A stretch of DNA of 64,000 nucleotides from Actinotignum schaalii FB123-CNA-2 (lineage in GTDB: Bacteria; Actinomycetota; Actinomycetes; Actinomycetales; Actinomycetaceae). Positions 7,434 through 15,923 of this stretch are shown here, one piece after another (position 1 is the first letter of the stretch; every line of letters starts with the position of its first letter). The stretch is taken from contig NZ_KE150262.1 in assembly GCF_000411135.1 (NCBI RefSeq), forward strand, positions 238,419 to 302,418, in the 5' to 3' direction. Under the pieces are notes generated by a model. The model was not told the origin of the DNA. It worked only from the letters and a program-made list of their open reading frames with translations, and made no database searches. Made by a program: the position numbers and the translations under genes.

Positions 7434-9323
7434 CTACCGCAAGCCGTAGCGCTTGAGGTGACGCTGGGCGCGCGCGGAGTTGTCATTCTGCAAAGCGAGC
7501 AGCTCGGCGTAGATACCGCCGGACTCGGCAAGCTCGGCCGGGCTACCTACCTCATCAATACGCCCGGCTCTCAGAGTAATAATGCGGTCCACGCTGGCGA
7601 TGGTTGAGAGCCGGTGCGCGATAATAATCGAGGTGCGATCTTTCATGAGTTCTTCCAGCCCAGCCTGCACCCACCGCTCGGAGCGAGTATCCAGCGCGGA
7701 AGTAGCTTCGTCCAGTACCAAAACCGGGGCAGCTTTGAGCATCGCGCGAGCCACCGCGATGCGCTGGCGTTGCCCACCGGAAAGCTTGAGTCCGCGCTCC
7801 CCGATGACGGTGTCATACCCCTGGGCAAAACGGCGAATAAAACGATCCGCGTGGGCGCGGGTCGCAGCATCGAGGATTTCTTCTTCAGTAGCATCCGGGC
7901 GCCCATAAGCAATATTTTCCCGAATTGTTCCGGAGAAAAGCGCCGGGTCCTGGAAAACTACCCCGATGGCGGCCCGAACCTGCTGAAGTGGCAGACCCGC
8001 AATTTCGTTGCCGAAAAGCTCAATATGCCCGGCTCGCGGTTCGTATAGCCCCAGAAGAAGCGAGGTCAGCGTGGTTTTCCCACCCCCGGATTCAGAAACG
8101 AAAGCGACCCGTTCCCCCGGCTCGATAGCGAAACTAACATCGCGCAAAACATCCGGATCTGTTCCGTATCCAAAAGTAACGTTCTCGAAACGAATCGCCG
8201 GTATTTCAGGGTCAATCTCCACCACGTTCTGGTGCGGCGCGCGGGCCGTAAGTGGGCGGGCCGGTGCGGCGTCGTCGTTAGGAGTAACGGCAGTGCCGCC
8301 AGGAAGAGTCGTGCCGCCGGTCAATACGGGGCGCTGGCCGCGTTCGGTTTCGGTGAGTTCCATGACCTCGAAGTAATCGCGCGAGCCGGCGATGGCGTGC
8401 TGGGTGGTGTCCACCATCCAACTCATGGACATGACCGGACGGCGTGCCATCCCCACGAGCTGCACCAGGATAACCATGTCGCCCACGGAGAATTGGCCGC
8501 GGGCGGTGCGCAGGAAAATAATGGCGTAAATCGCGAAGAAAATAATGGCCATAACCATGCGGCGCAGGAAGTCCATGGTGTGCCAGTGACGGGATTGGTT
8601 GGCGGTGAGGTGCTCGGCGTGCTCGTAGTGGCGGGCAAAATGCGCGAGTTCGCCGCGTTCGCGGGTGAAGGATTTGACCACGCGGATCTGGCCGATTACT
8701 TCGTTGAAACGCCCGCCGGCCACGTCGATATCTTCGTTTTTCTGCGCTTCCAGACCTTGCCAGCGCCGCGAGGTGAGAGCGGTCAGCCACATGTAGATCG
8801 GGAAAATAATAAGCAGGAGGAGGCAGAGCAGCGGGGAATAAATAAAGGAAATAATAAGGACGGCAATAATCGTGAGCAGCGTGGTGAAGAAGGAGTTTGC
8901 GAAGTTCTTGACGAAATTCGTGACCTCCATAATGGAGCGGTTGAGGCGTGAGGTGATGGTGCCGGTGAGTTCGCGGTCGAAATAATCTTGCGGGAGGGTG
9001 AGGAGTTTATCGAAGTAGCGCATGGAGAGGATGGAGCGCATTTTTTGGCTCATGAGGTCGCCGGCGTATCCGCCCAGCGAGTCGATGGTGGTGGAGAAAA
9101 AATCGATGGCGAGGAAAGCTCCAGCCAGTAGGATGACCCGCCGCACTGCCACATCAACGTCGAGACTGCCGCTCACGGCTGCGACCGCGGTATCGGTGGC
9201 GGTGCCGAGCACGAAGGGAACAATAATGGTTCCGGCGGTCACGAGGATGGATGCGAGGGCCACCGCCACGTAGTAGCGGGACAGCGCGGAGGTGAAACGA
9301 AAAATTCTTAGCAGTGCGTGCAC
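7434..9323 (-). CDS. ABC exporter, fused permease and ATPase
   Basis: 629 residues. The N-terminal half (about 1-310) has six transmembrane helices of the type IV exporter fold. A poorly conserved linker (about 335-375) contains PNDDAAPARPL, which encodes one dispersed word (8269-8278). The C-terminal ATPase has GGGKTT (Walker A), LSGGQRQRIAVARA signature, VLVLDEATSALD (Walker B) and an IIAHRLSTI H-loop. The Walker A reads SESGGGKTT, so the first glycine of GxxxxGK[ST] is serine, a change worth noting. Substrate unknown; the family exports drugs, lipids or peptides. It stands alone between the repeat array and hspR and probably acts as a homodimer unless paired with a distant gene. Confidence 0.85.
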   Translation of the reverse strand: MHALLRIFRFTSALSRYYVAVALASILVTAGTIIVPFVLGTATDTAVAAVSGSLDVDVAVRRVILLAGAFLAIDFFSTTIDSLGGYAGDLMSQKMRSILSMRYFDKLLTLPQDYFDRELTGTITSRLNRSIMEVTNFVKNFANSFFTTLLTIIAVLIISFIYSPLLCLLLLIIFPIYMWLTALTSRRWQGLEAQKNEDIDVAGGRFNEVIGQIRVVKSFTRERGELAHFARHYEHAEHLTANQSRHWHTMDFLRRMVMAIIFFAIYAIIFLRTARGQFSVGDMVILVQLVGMARRPVMSMSWMVDTTQHAIAGSRDYFEVMELTETERGQRPVLTGGTTLPGGTAVTPNDDAAPARPLTARAPHQNVVEIDPEIPAIRFENVTFGYGTDPDVLRDVSFAIEPGERVAFVSESGGGKTTLTSLLLGLYEPRAGHIELFGNEIAGLPLQQVRAAIGVVFQDPALFSGTIRENIAYGRPDATEEEILDAATRAHADRFIRRFAQGYDTVIGERGLKLSGGQRQRIAVARAMLKAAPVLVLDEATSALDTRSERWVQAGLEELMKDRTSIIIAHRLSTIASVDRIITLRAGRIDEVGSPAELAESGGIYAELLALQNDNSARAQRHLKRYGLR

Positions 9324-9401
9324 ATAGTGACCCTAGCAGTACTGCGCGCTGTTCCCGGGCCGTTCGCGTGCCGCGCCGCGCTGGAAGTCATAGTCGCGTT
9401 C

Positions 9402-10088
9402 CTAGGCGCGGTCAAGCTCGCGGTCACGTGCGTGGTTGCGGTTGCTACTGCGTTCGTGGTTGAGGGAGCGGTTGTGCTCGCGATTGCGGTCCCAATCCAT
9501 CTGCACCGCGAGCGCGGCGAGGAGTAGATCCAGGGTGTGGGGTTGGTAGCGCGTCAGTTCGGAGCCGGGGTGGCGCGCGGCACCGGCTGCGGCGCTTGCC
9601 GCCGAACTTCCTGCACCACCCGCGCGGGAAGGCCCGGCACCTTCTTGGGCGCGTAATTGCGCGAGGCGCTGCGCGGCTTGGTGGCGCAGATATTCGCGTA
9701 GGTCTTTATGACCGCGGGTAAGAACGACGTCGCCATCCGCTCCGGCAGCGAAAATCCGGCGAGCATGGGCGCGCCGTTCGTTGGCGCGTTCCCGTTCTGC
9801 CGCGAGTTCTTGTTCGGCGTGCTGGAGGGAGCGGGTGAGCTGGTCAATGCGCTCTTGCATCTGGAGGATGCGGGCGATGCCGGCCAGGTTGATGCCGTCC
9901 TCCTGGGACATGCGTTGAATTTCTTGGAGGCGTTCCACATCCTCCAGGGAATAGCGCCGCCCGCCTCCGCGGGTGCGCCGGGCGGACACCAGCCCCAGGC
10001 GGTCATATTGGCGCAGCGTCTGGGCGTGCATGCCCGCTAGTTCGGCCGCTACTGACACCGTGAGTAACGGTGCGCGTCGATTCGCCAT
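9402..10088 (-). CDS. hspR: HspR, MerR-family heat-shock repressor
   Basis: 228 residues. The N-terminal MerR winged helix is LLTVSVAAELAGMHAQTLRQYDRLGLV, then GGGRRYSLEDVERLQEIQRMSQEDGINLAGIARIL. This is followed by a coiled coil (about 75-110) with no effector-binding domain, as in HspR. HspR represses the dnaK operon by binding HAIR sites, with DnaK as co-repressor. It is the last gene of the dnaK-grpE-dnaJ-hspR operon. Unlike short HspR proteins it carries a long disordered C-terminus ending in DRNREHNRSLNHERSSNRNH, a degenerate Arg/Asn/His repeat. It also contains the word ACGACGTCGC (9724-9733). Confidence 0.9.
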   Translation of the reverse strand: MANRRAPLLTVSVAAELAGMHAQTLRQYDRLGLVSARRTRGGGRRYSLEDVERLQEIQRMSQEDGINLAGIARILQMQERIDQLTRSLQHAEQELAAERERANERRAHARRIFAAGADGDVVLTRGHKDLREYLRHQAAQRLAQLRAQEGAGPSRAGGAGSSAASAAAGAARHPGSELTRYQPHTLDLLLAALAVQMDWDRNREHNRSLNHERSSNRNHARDRELDRA

Positions 10089-10119
10089 ACCTCCTCAACC
10101 TCCTTTGTTGGGGTTCCGG

Positions 10120-10143
10120 GCCCGGCCCCGCGCAGGGCCGGGC
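10120..10143. other. Hairpin between dnaJ and hspR
   Basis: GCCCGGCCC (10120-10128) pairs perfectly with GGGCCGGGC (10135-10143) over a six-base loop, in the gap after dnaJ and just before the hspR ribosome binding site. There is no U-run in the operon direction, so it may stabilise an mRNA end or attenuate read-through rather than terminate fully. Confidence 0.5.
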
Positions 10144-10231
10144 TAACCGGGTTTTTCGTTCCTCGTGCCACTTCGTTAGCGCTTCGCGCTAGCTTGGTTT
10201 TCCGTTCACATGAGCTTCGCTAGCAGCTCGC

Positions 10232-11248
10232 CTAGACCTTCGCCATGCGGATGAAATCCGCCCGCGGATCGGCATCATCCGTGGCTTTGGCGAACAGTTC
10301 CACGGTTTTACGGGCATCATCCGAGAGCCGGGTAGGAACCACGACCTTGAGACGCACGTACATATCCCCGGCTGATCCCTTGACCGTGAGGCCCTTGCCG
10401 CGTACCCGCAGAATTTTATCCGTGGAGGAACCGGCCGGAATTTTCACCCGAACGGTCTTACCTGCCAGCGTTGGTACTTCTACGGTAGCCCCGAGAGCTG
10501 CTTCCGGGAAAGATATCGGGACATTGACGTACACGTCCTTGCCCTGCATCTCGAAAACCGGGTGGGGTTCCACGTGGACAGTGACAATAATATCGCCGGC
10601 CGGCCCGCCGTTGAGGCCCGGATGGCCTTTCCCGGCGATCCGAATTTTCTGGCCGTCGCCCACCCCGGCCGGGACTTTCGCGGTCACGGACTTGCCGGAG
10701 GCGGTCTGGATTTTCACGGTAGCACCGTCCACAGCCTGCCGAAGCGGGAGCGAGACCGTGGCGGTCATATCCGCACCCTTCTGGGGCCGACGCTGGGAGC
10801 CGAAGCCGGAAAAGCCGCCGCCTCCCTGGCCGCCCCCGAAAAGTCCGCCTAGGACATCCTCGAAATTACCACCGAAGCTACCCCCGCGGGCACCGCCCGT
10901 GGAGGATGAGGCATGGTAGGTTCCGCCGCGGCCGCCGGAGAACATCGAGAAGATGTCCTCAAAACCGCCGCTGCCTTGCCCGCCGGCCCGGAAGCGGGGC
11001 CCACCTGCCCCGAGCGCCCGGATCGCATCGTATTGTTTACGATCCTCGGGGTTAGAGAGAACCTGGTAGGCCTCCCCCACTCTCTTGAACTTTTCTTCGG
11101 CGTCCTTCGAACCGCCATTCCGATCGGGGTGGTAACGGCGGGATAGCTTCCGGTAAGCCTTTTTAATATCCTCCTGGGTGGCGTCTTTTTTCACGCCGAG
11201 TTCCTGGTAGAAATCCTTATCGAGCCAATCTTGGCTTGCCCCTGCCAT
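10232..11248 (-). CDS. dnaJ: DnaJ-type co-chaperone without zinc domain
   Basis: 338 residues. J domain (about 12-78) with the HPD motif at 40-42 (RRYHPDRNGG), which stimulates DnaK ATP hydrolysis. A long Gly/Phe-rich region (about 85-160: GGFEDIFSMFSGGRGG, GGGQGGGGFSGFG) follows. The two C-terminal beta-barrel substrate domains come next (ADMTATVSLPLRQAVDG onwards). The four CxxCxGxG zinc motifs of classical DnaJ are absent, so it is the DnaJ1/CbpA type seen in actinobacterial dnaK operons. It is separated from grpE by 146 bases that contain a hairpin. Confidence 0.9.
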   Translation of the reverse strand: MAGASQDWLDKDFYQELGVKKDATQEDIKKAYRKLSRRYHPDRNGGSKDAEEKFKRVGEAYQVLSNPEDRKQYDAIRALGAGGPRFRAGGQGSGGFEDIFSMFSGGRGGTYHASSSTGGARGGSFGGNFEDVLGGLFGGGQGGGGFSGFGSQRRPQKGADMTATVSLPLRQAVDGATVKIQTASGKSVTAKVPAGVGDGQKIRIAGKGHPGLNGGPAGDIIVTVHVEPHPVFEMQGKDVYVNVPISFPEAALGATVEVPTLAGKTVRVKIPAGSSTDKILRVRGKGLTVKGSAGDMYVRLKVVVPTRLSDDARKTVELFAKATDDADPRADFIRMAKV

Positions 11249-11344
11249 ATGCTCACCTCCCCTTTCTTATCGTGCTGAGTATGCTCGGTGAAATTAGTGT
11301 GTACTCCGTACTTGCCTTGTTGATTCCTAAGCGCGGGTAGGTGC

Positions 11345-11380
11345 CGCGCGGGCCGGCCGCATATGCGGAGCCGACCCGCG
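11345..11380. other. Intra-operon hairpin between grpE and dnaJ
   Basis: An imperfect GC-rich inverted repeat closes on CCGCATATGCGG and extends outward to CGCGGG/CCCGCG. In the minus-strand transcript it falls after grpE and before dnaJ, where it could set the expression ratio of the two halves of the operon. Confidence 0.45.
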
Positions 11381-11394
11381 CCAACCAACCCGTG

Positions 11395-12063
11395 TTATTC
11401 CGGCGAGACCACTCCTACCCGGGCCGGGCGGAGCACCTTATCCGCCACGGTGTATCCGGGTTGGATAAGCGTCTCGATAGTTTGCGAGGTAGCGTCAGCC
11501 GAGGAGCGATTCATGAGTGCCTCGTGGTACTCCGGATCGAATTCGTCACCAACCGCCCCGAAGCGGGCCACCTTGAAAGTGGAGAAGAGGATCTGCTCCA
11601 CTTTCTCCGCGATGAGGCCGGTGGGCCCTTCCAGGTCCCCGTGCTGGCGTGCCAGCTCCACATCATCAAGAACCGGAAGCAAGGCCTCAATCACCTTGAG
11701 AGTGCCCGAATCACGGTGCGCTCCAGCTTCCTGCTTGGAGCGGCGCACGTAATTCGTGTACTCCGTCTCGGTGTTGTAGAGCGAGGCTTGGGCCCGTTTG
11801 AGCTGATCCTCCAAGGTGCTGATAGTGGCCATTGCTTCACTGAGCGGATCAGCCGCGACTGCCTCGGCATCGCCCGCGCCCGACTCGGGTTCCTGAGCCG
11901 TGCCCGCGCCAGCTTCACCCGCGTTGCCCGGTGAGGCCGCGGCCGCAGCTGCGTCGTCGTTCCCGGAAACAGCACCCGCACCGTTACCGGCACCTGCACT
12001 TTCCCCGACGCCAGGCTCCCCCGCGTTTTCCGGACCGTTGCGATTCAGATCGTCCTCACTCAT
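11395..12063 (-). CDS. grpE: GrpE nucleotide-exchange factor
   Basis: 222 residues; releases ADP from DnaK. The N-terminal 75 residues are acidic and Ala/Gly-rich (low complexity), including GNDDAAAAAASPGNAG, which encodes one dispersed word (11951-11960). Next come the long dimer helix (EAMATISTLEDQLKRAQASL) and the head domain (VIEALLPVLDDVELARQHGD, with GLIAEKVEQILFSTFKVARF and the conserved GDEFDPEYHEALM). The start codon overlaps the dnaK stop as TAATG, so translation is coupled. Confidence 0.92.
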   Translation of the reverse strand: MSEDDLNRNGPENAGEPGVGESAGAGNGAGAVSGNDDAAAAAASPGNAGEAGAGTAQEPESGAGDAEAVAADPLSEAMATISTLEDQLKRAQASLYNTETEYTNYVRRSKQEAGAHRDSGTLKVIEALLPVLDDVELARQHGDLEGPTGLIAEKVEQILFSTFKVARFGAVGDEFDPEYHEALMNRSSADATSQTIETLIQPGYTVADKVLRPARVGVVSPE

Positions 12064-13940
12064 TACTTATTCTCCTCATCGTCCACGACTTCGGCGTCGA
12101 CGATATTGTCCTCAGAAGAACCGGCCGCGCCGGAACCACCTGCGGCACCGGAAGCATTCGCGCCGCCATTCTGTTCAGCGGCCTGGGCCTGCGCGTAAAT
12201 TTCCTGCCCGATCTTCTGCGATTTCTCGTTGAGTTCGGCCAGGGCGCTCTTGACGTCCTCCACATTGCCGGTGCCCTTGAGGGTTTCGCGCACCTTGGCG
12301 ATAGCCTCCTCCACTTCGGTGACGGTGGCATCGGTGAGCTTGTCCTTATTGTCCTTGATCAAACGCTCAATGGAGTACGCGGTCTGCTCAGCCTGGTTGC
12401 GGGTATCGGTTTCTTCCTTGGCCTTGGCGTCTTCCGCGGCGTGTTCCTCAGCTTCCTTGACCATGCGGTTGATTTCCTCTTCGGAAAGGGCCGAACCGCC
12501 GGTAATGGTCATGGACTGTTCCTTGCCGGTGGACTTATCGCGCGCGGACACGTGCACGATGCCGTTGGCGTCGATATCGAAAGTGACCTCAATCTGCGGC
12601 ACCCCGGACGGAGCCGGCGCGATCCCGGTCAGATCGAAGGTTCCCAGCGGCTTGTTATCGCGCGTGAACTCACGTTCACCCTGGAACACCTGAATGGATA
12701 CCGAAGGCTGGTTATCTTCCGCGGTGGAGAAGGTTTCCGAGTGCTTGGTGGGGATAGCGGTATTGCGCTGGATGAGCTTGGTCATCACCCCGCCCTTGGT
12801 TTCAATACCGAGGGACAGCGGGGTCACATCGATAAGCAAAACATCCTTGCGGTCCCCGGTAATCACACCGGATTGCAGCGCCGCGCCCACGGCCACAACC
12901 TCATCAGGGTTGACGCCCTTATTGGGTTCGCGCCCGTTGGTGAGTTCCTTGACCACTTCGGTCACGGCCGGCATACGGGTGGATCCACCCACCAGCACCA
13001 CGTGGTCAATATCGGAAATCTGGATACCAGCATCGCGAATCACGTTCATGAACGGGGTCTTGGTGCGATCCAGCAGATCCTTGGTCATATCCTCAAACTT
13101 GGCGCGGCTGAGGGTTTCATCCACGTGGATCGGCCCGGATTCACTCATCGAGATGTAGGGCAGCGAAATCTGGGTGGAGGTTGCGGCAGACAGCTCAATC
13201 TTCGCCTTTTCCGCGGCTTCCTTGAGGCGCTGCAGCGCGATCTTATCCTTGGACAGATCCACGCCCGAGGCGTTCTTCACCTGATCAACCAGCCAGTTGA
13301 CGATGCGCTGATCCCAATCATCCCCGCCGAGCTTGTTATCCCCGGAGGTGGCCTTCACCTGGATGAAGGAGAAATCATCCTCATCCTTGCCCACTTCCAG
13401 GAGGGAGACGTCAAAGGTGCCGCCGCCCAGGTCGAAGACGAGAATTGTTTCATCTTCCTTGCCCTTTTCCAGGCCGTAGGCCAGCGCCGCGGCCGTGGGT
13501 TCGTTGACGATGCGCTGCACATTCAGGCCGGCGATGGTGCCGGCATCCTTGGTGGCCTGGCGCTGCGCGTCATTGAAGTAGGCCGGCACGGTAATAACCG
13601 CGTCCGTCACGGTATCGCCCAGATAGGCTTCCGCATCCTTCTTCAGCTTCTGGAGGATAAACGCGGAGATCTGCTGCGCGTTGTAATCCTTACCGTCAAT
13701 ATCAACCTTCCAGTCATCACCCATATGGCGCTTGACGGAAGAAATCGTGCGATCAACATTGGTGACAGCCTGACGCTTGGCCACTTCACCCACGAGCACT
13801 TCTCCGCTCTTAGAGAAGCCCACGACGGACGGGGTGGTGCGCGCACCTTCCGCATTCGCGATCACCGTGGGTTCCCCGCCTTCGAGGACGGCCACCACGG
13901 AGTTGGTTGTTCCCAAGTCAATACCTACTGCACGTGCCAT
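12063..13940 (-). CDS. dnaK: Chaperone DnaK (Hsp70)
   Basis: 625 residues from ATG 13940, chosen because [14 protein letters not shown] is the universal N-terminus and AAGGAGC lies upstream; the frame stays open further upstream but that part is not conserved. ATPase domain with [27 protein letters not shown] and [13 protein letters not shown]. The substrate domain starts near [14 protein letters not shown]. The lid ends in a Gly/Ala-rich linker and the terminal [14 protein letters not shown] tail that binds co-chaperones. First gene of the dnaK-grpE-dnaJ-hspR operon, with a HAIR-type site upstream. No dispersed word occurs inside this highly conserved gene. Confidence 0.97.
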   Translation of the reverse strand: MARAVGIDLGTTNSVVAVLEGGEPTVIANAEGARTTPSVVGFSKSGEVLVGEVAKRQAVTNVDRTISSVKRHMGDDWKVDIDGKDYNAQQISAFILQKLKKDAEAYLGDTVTDAVITVPAYFNDAQRQATKDAGTIAGLNVQRIVNEPTAAALAYGLEKGKEDETILVFDLGGGTFDVSLLEVGKDEDDFSFIQVKATSGDNKLGGDDWDQRIVNWLVDQVKNASGVDLSKDKIALQRLKEAAEKAKIELSAATSTQISLPYISMSESGPIHVDETLSRAKFEDMTKDLLDRTKTPFMNVIRDAGIQISDIDHVVLVGGSTRMPAVTEVVKELTNGREPNKGVNPDEVVAVGAALQSGVITGDRKDVLLIDVTPLSLGIETKGGVMTKLIQRNTAIPTKHSETFSTAEDNQPSVSIQVFQGEREFTRDNKPLGTFDLTGIAPAPSGVPQIEVTFDIDANGIVHVSARDKSTGKEQSMTITGGSALSEEEINRMVKEAEEHAAEDAKAKEETDTRNQAEQTAYSIERLIKDNKDKLTDATVTEVEEAIAKVRETLKGTGNVEDVKSALAELNEKSQKIGQEIYAQAQAAEQNGGANASGAAGGSGAAGSSEDNIVDAEVVDDEENK

Positions 13941-14064
13941 GATTGCTCCTTCTGCATTCGTGCCGCAGATCCGCACGCCGGCGGTACCGGCCGCGGACCC
14001 TTCGACAAAGTTTCCTTCCAAGTCTGAACGATCCGAGAACCTATGTCCAATCGGCTCGCCCTTT

Positions 14065-14085
14065 CTTGAGTCCACCTAACTCAAC
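14065..14085 (-). promoter_or_regulatory. HAIR-type HspR operator upstream of dnaK
   Basis: CTTGAGT (14065-14071), seven spacer bases, then ACTCAA (14079-14084) match the known HspR-associated inverted repeat CTTGAGT-N7-ACTCAAG except for the last base. It lies about 125 bases upstream of the dnaK start. With hspR as the last gene of the operon, this indicates autogenous heat-shock control. Confidence 0.85.
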
Positions 14086-14217
14086 CTTAGGGGCGTGGTT
14101 TTTATTCCCGCCCACTTTTCGCGAGCTATGTCACGTCCGCGCACACCCCTTTTTCGGTACGACGACGCCGCTGCGCCATCCCGGAATCCGGCCGGCCACG
14201 CCAGGTAGACTTGCACC

Positions 14218-15150
14218 ATGACTCTGAGCATCGGTGTGGATGTTGGCGGCACGAAGGTGGCCGCCGGCGTCGTCAATGAACAAGGTGAAATTTTGCAGCG
14301 GGTCCGGCGCCCCACGCCGCGCCAGGATTCCGAGGCCTTTATCGCAACCATCGCCGCCTGCGTCAACGACCTCAAATCCTCGGGTGCTACCACCGTGGGA
14401 ATCGGGCAGGCCGGCTATATCGCCGCGGATCGCGATACGTTGATCTACGGCACTAATGTTCCCTTACAGAACGGACGGCTCGGTTCACGTATCGCTGAGC
14501 TTACCGGCATGCCCGTCGTCGTTGAAAATGACGCCAACGCGGCCGCCTGGGCCGAATACCGTTTCGGTGCGGCCGCGGATGCGGAATCTGCCGTTGTAGT
14601 AACGCTCGGCACCGGGCTGGGCGGTGGCGTCATTATGAACGGGAATCTGCTGCGCGGAGCTTTCGGTTTCGGGGCGGAAATCGGGCATATCCACATGGTT
14701 CCGAACGGGCCGCTGTGCGGATGCGGCTCGCGCGGGTGCTGGGAAGTGATGGGCTCGGGTAGTGCGCTGGTGCGTTTCGCCACCGAGCGGGCCGCGAATT
14801 ACCCCAGCGGTGCCGCTCGCATCCTGGAACTGGGCGAAGGGCGCGTGACCGGCCCGGCCGTGACCGCGGCCGCCCAGGAAGGCGATGAGATGGCCCTCGA
14901 TGTTTTCAACGAGCTCGCCCATTGGAACGCCATCGGCCTGGCGGATATGGCCACCATTTTCGATCCGGAAATCTTCGTGATCGCCGGCGGGGTAAGCGAA
15001 GCAGGTTCGCTCGTCCTTGATCCGCTGGTACGCGAATTCCCCGAAGTTCTCCCCGTGGCGAAATACCGGACGCTGCCGGAAATTCGCCTGGCGCGGCTCG
15101 GGAACGACGCCGGGATTATTGGCGCCGCGGACCTATCCACGATTGAGTAA
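14218..15150 (+). CDS. ROK-family sugar kinase (glucokinase type)
   Basis: 310 residues. The ATP-binding motif is GVDVGGTKVAAGVVNEQGE. ENDANAAAWAEYRFG carries the catalytic Asp, and VVVTLGTGLGGGVIMNG is the ROK signature. GHIHMVPNGPLCGCGSRGCWE supplies the zinc-binding His and Cys residues. No N-terminal helix-turn-helix, so it is a kinase and not a ROK repressor. It most likely phosphorylates glucose with ATP or polyphosphate, as actinobacterial glucokinases do. It is divergent from dnaK; a dispersed word GGTACGACGACGC lies 50 bases upstream (core 14159-14168). A 12-bp palindrome, CTGGCTAGCCAG, follows its stop. Confidence 0.88.
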   Translation: MTLSIGVDVGGTKVAAGVVNEQGEILQRVRRPTPRQDSEAFIATIAACVNDLKSSGATTVGIGQAGYIAADRDTLIYGTNVPLQNGRLGSRIAELTGMPVVVENDANAAAWAEYRFGAAADAESAVVVTLGTGLGGGVIMNGNLLRGAFGFGAEIGHIHMVPNGPLCGCGSRGCWEVMGSGSALVRFATERAANYPSGAARILELGEGRVTGPAVTAAAQEGDEMALDVFNELAHWNAIGLADMATIFDPEIFVIAGGVSEAGSLVLDPLVREFPEVLPVAKYRTLPEIRLARLGNDAGIIGAADLSTIE

Positions 15151-15333
15151 TGTGGCTGGCTAGCCAGTGTGCGTGAGCTGCGCACCCGTATGATTTGGCG
15201 CGCACTGACACCATCCAGGCTGCGCGCCGGAATACGCTTCCCGGTTTCCACCGCTAGCGAGCATTTCCGGCGCGCAGCTGATTTTTGTTTCGAGGGCGAT
15301 TTTTCTGTCATAGGCCACCTTTAGGATGAGCCT

Positions 15334-15843
15334 ATGAATGAAAACATAACTACTGGCGCGTCCGCCACCGCGCGCGCCGCTGAACAAAGTGCCGTGGATT
15401 ACCGCACCATTACGGAAGTTTCTGATTATCGGCGGGCCGAACGCCTGGTAGATGTGCTCTCGGATGCCGGGTTCCCGGTGGAAAATGTGCGTATCGTCGG
15501 CGTGAATCTGGAAAGCGTGGAGCAGGTAACCGGGCGCCTGACCACCGGAAAGGCCGCGCTCTACGGCGCGGCAGGCGGGGCTTCCTGGGGCCTCTTCTTC
15601 TCCTTCTTCTTTATCCTTTTCGCGCCGGCCGTGGTGCTCTGGCAGGTGCTCCTCTTCGGGCTTGCCTGCGGGGCGGTGCTCGGTGCCATTATGGGCGCGA
15701 TCTCGCACGGCTTCACCGGTGGGCGGCGTGACTTCGCTTCGGTGCGGGCCACCACCGCCAATTCTTATGAGGTGCAGGTGCGTAGAGCCTTCGTCAATGA
15801 GGCTTATGCAACTTTGGCGCAGGCGGGGTATTCGGTGAGCTAA
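15334..15843 (+). CDS. General stress protein 17M-like membrane protein
   Basis: 169 residues. An N-terminal domain of about 80 residues resembles the GSP17M fold: YRTITEVSDYRRAERLVDVLSDAGFPVENVRIVGVNL. A Gly-rich segment (YGAAGGASWGLFF) opens two transmembrane helices (about 86-130), followed by SHGFTGGRRDF and a C-terminal domain of about 30 residues. Such proteins are common in Actinobacteria and are often induced by general stress; their molecular role is unknown. Single gene, ATG at 15334. Confidence 0.75.
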   Translation: MNENITTGASATARAAEQSAVDYRTITEVSDYRRAERLVDVLSDAGFPVENVRIVGVNLESVEQVTGRLTTGKAALYGAAGGASWGLFFSFFFILFAPAVVLWQVLLFGLACGAVLGAIMGAISHGFTGGRRDFASVRATTANSYEVQVRRAFVNEAYATLAQAGYSVS

Positions 15844-15923
15844 GAATTCAGCTTCGCCGTGCTCGCAGCGGAGCTACCCACTACTATGGTGGGTGGCTCT
15901 GCTGCCGAACGTGAGGGAAACTT

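Noticed and set aside
11931-14027. 698-codon plus-strand open frame opposite dnaK
   Set aside because: It is the shadow of the highly conserved dnaK/grpE genes in high-G+C DNA and has no coherent domain.
13941-14075. Longer dnaK start
   Set aside because: The extra residues are not part of Hsp70, and the ribosome binding site lies before ATG 13940.
14266-14275. Further copies of the dispersed word such as CCGGCGTCGT here, 37240 and 41497
   Set aside because: They differ from the core by one base, so they were left out of the exact count to keep it strict.
15156-15167. CTGGCTAGCCAG palindrome as a phage attachment or regulatory site
   Set aside because: A single 12-bp palindrome after the ROK gene stop with no integrase or repeat partner; most likely part of a weak terminator.
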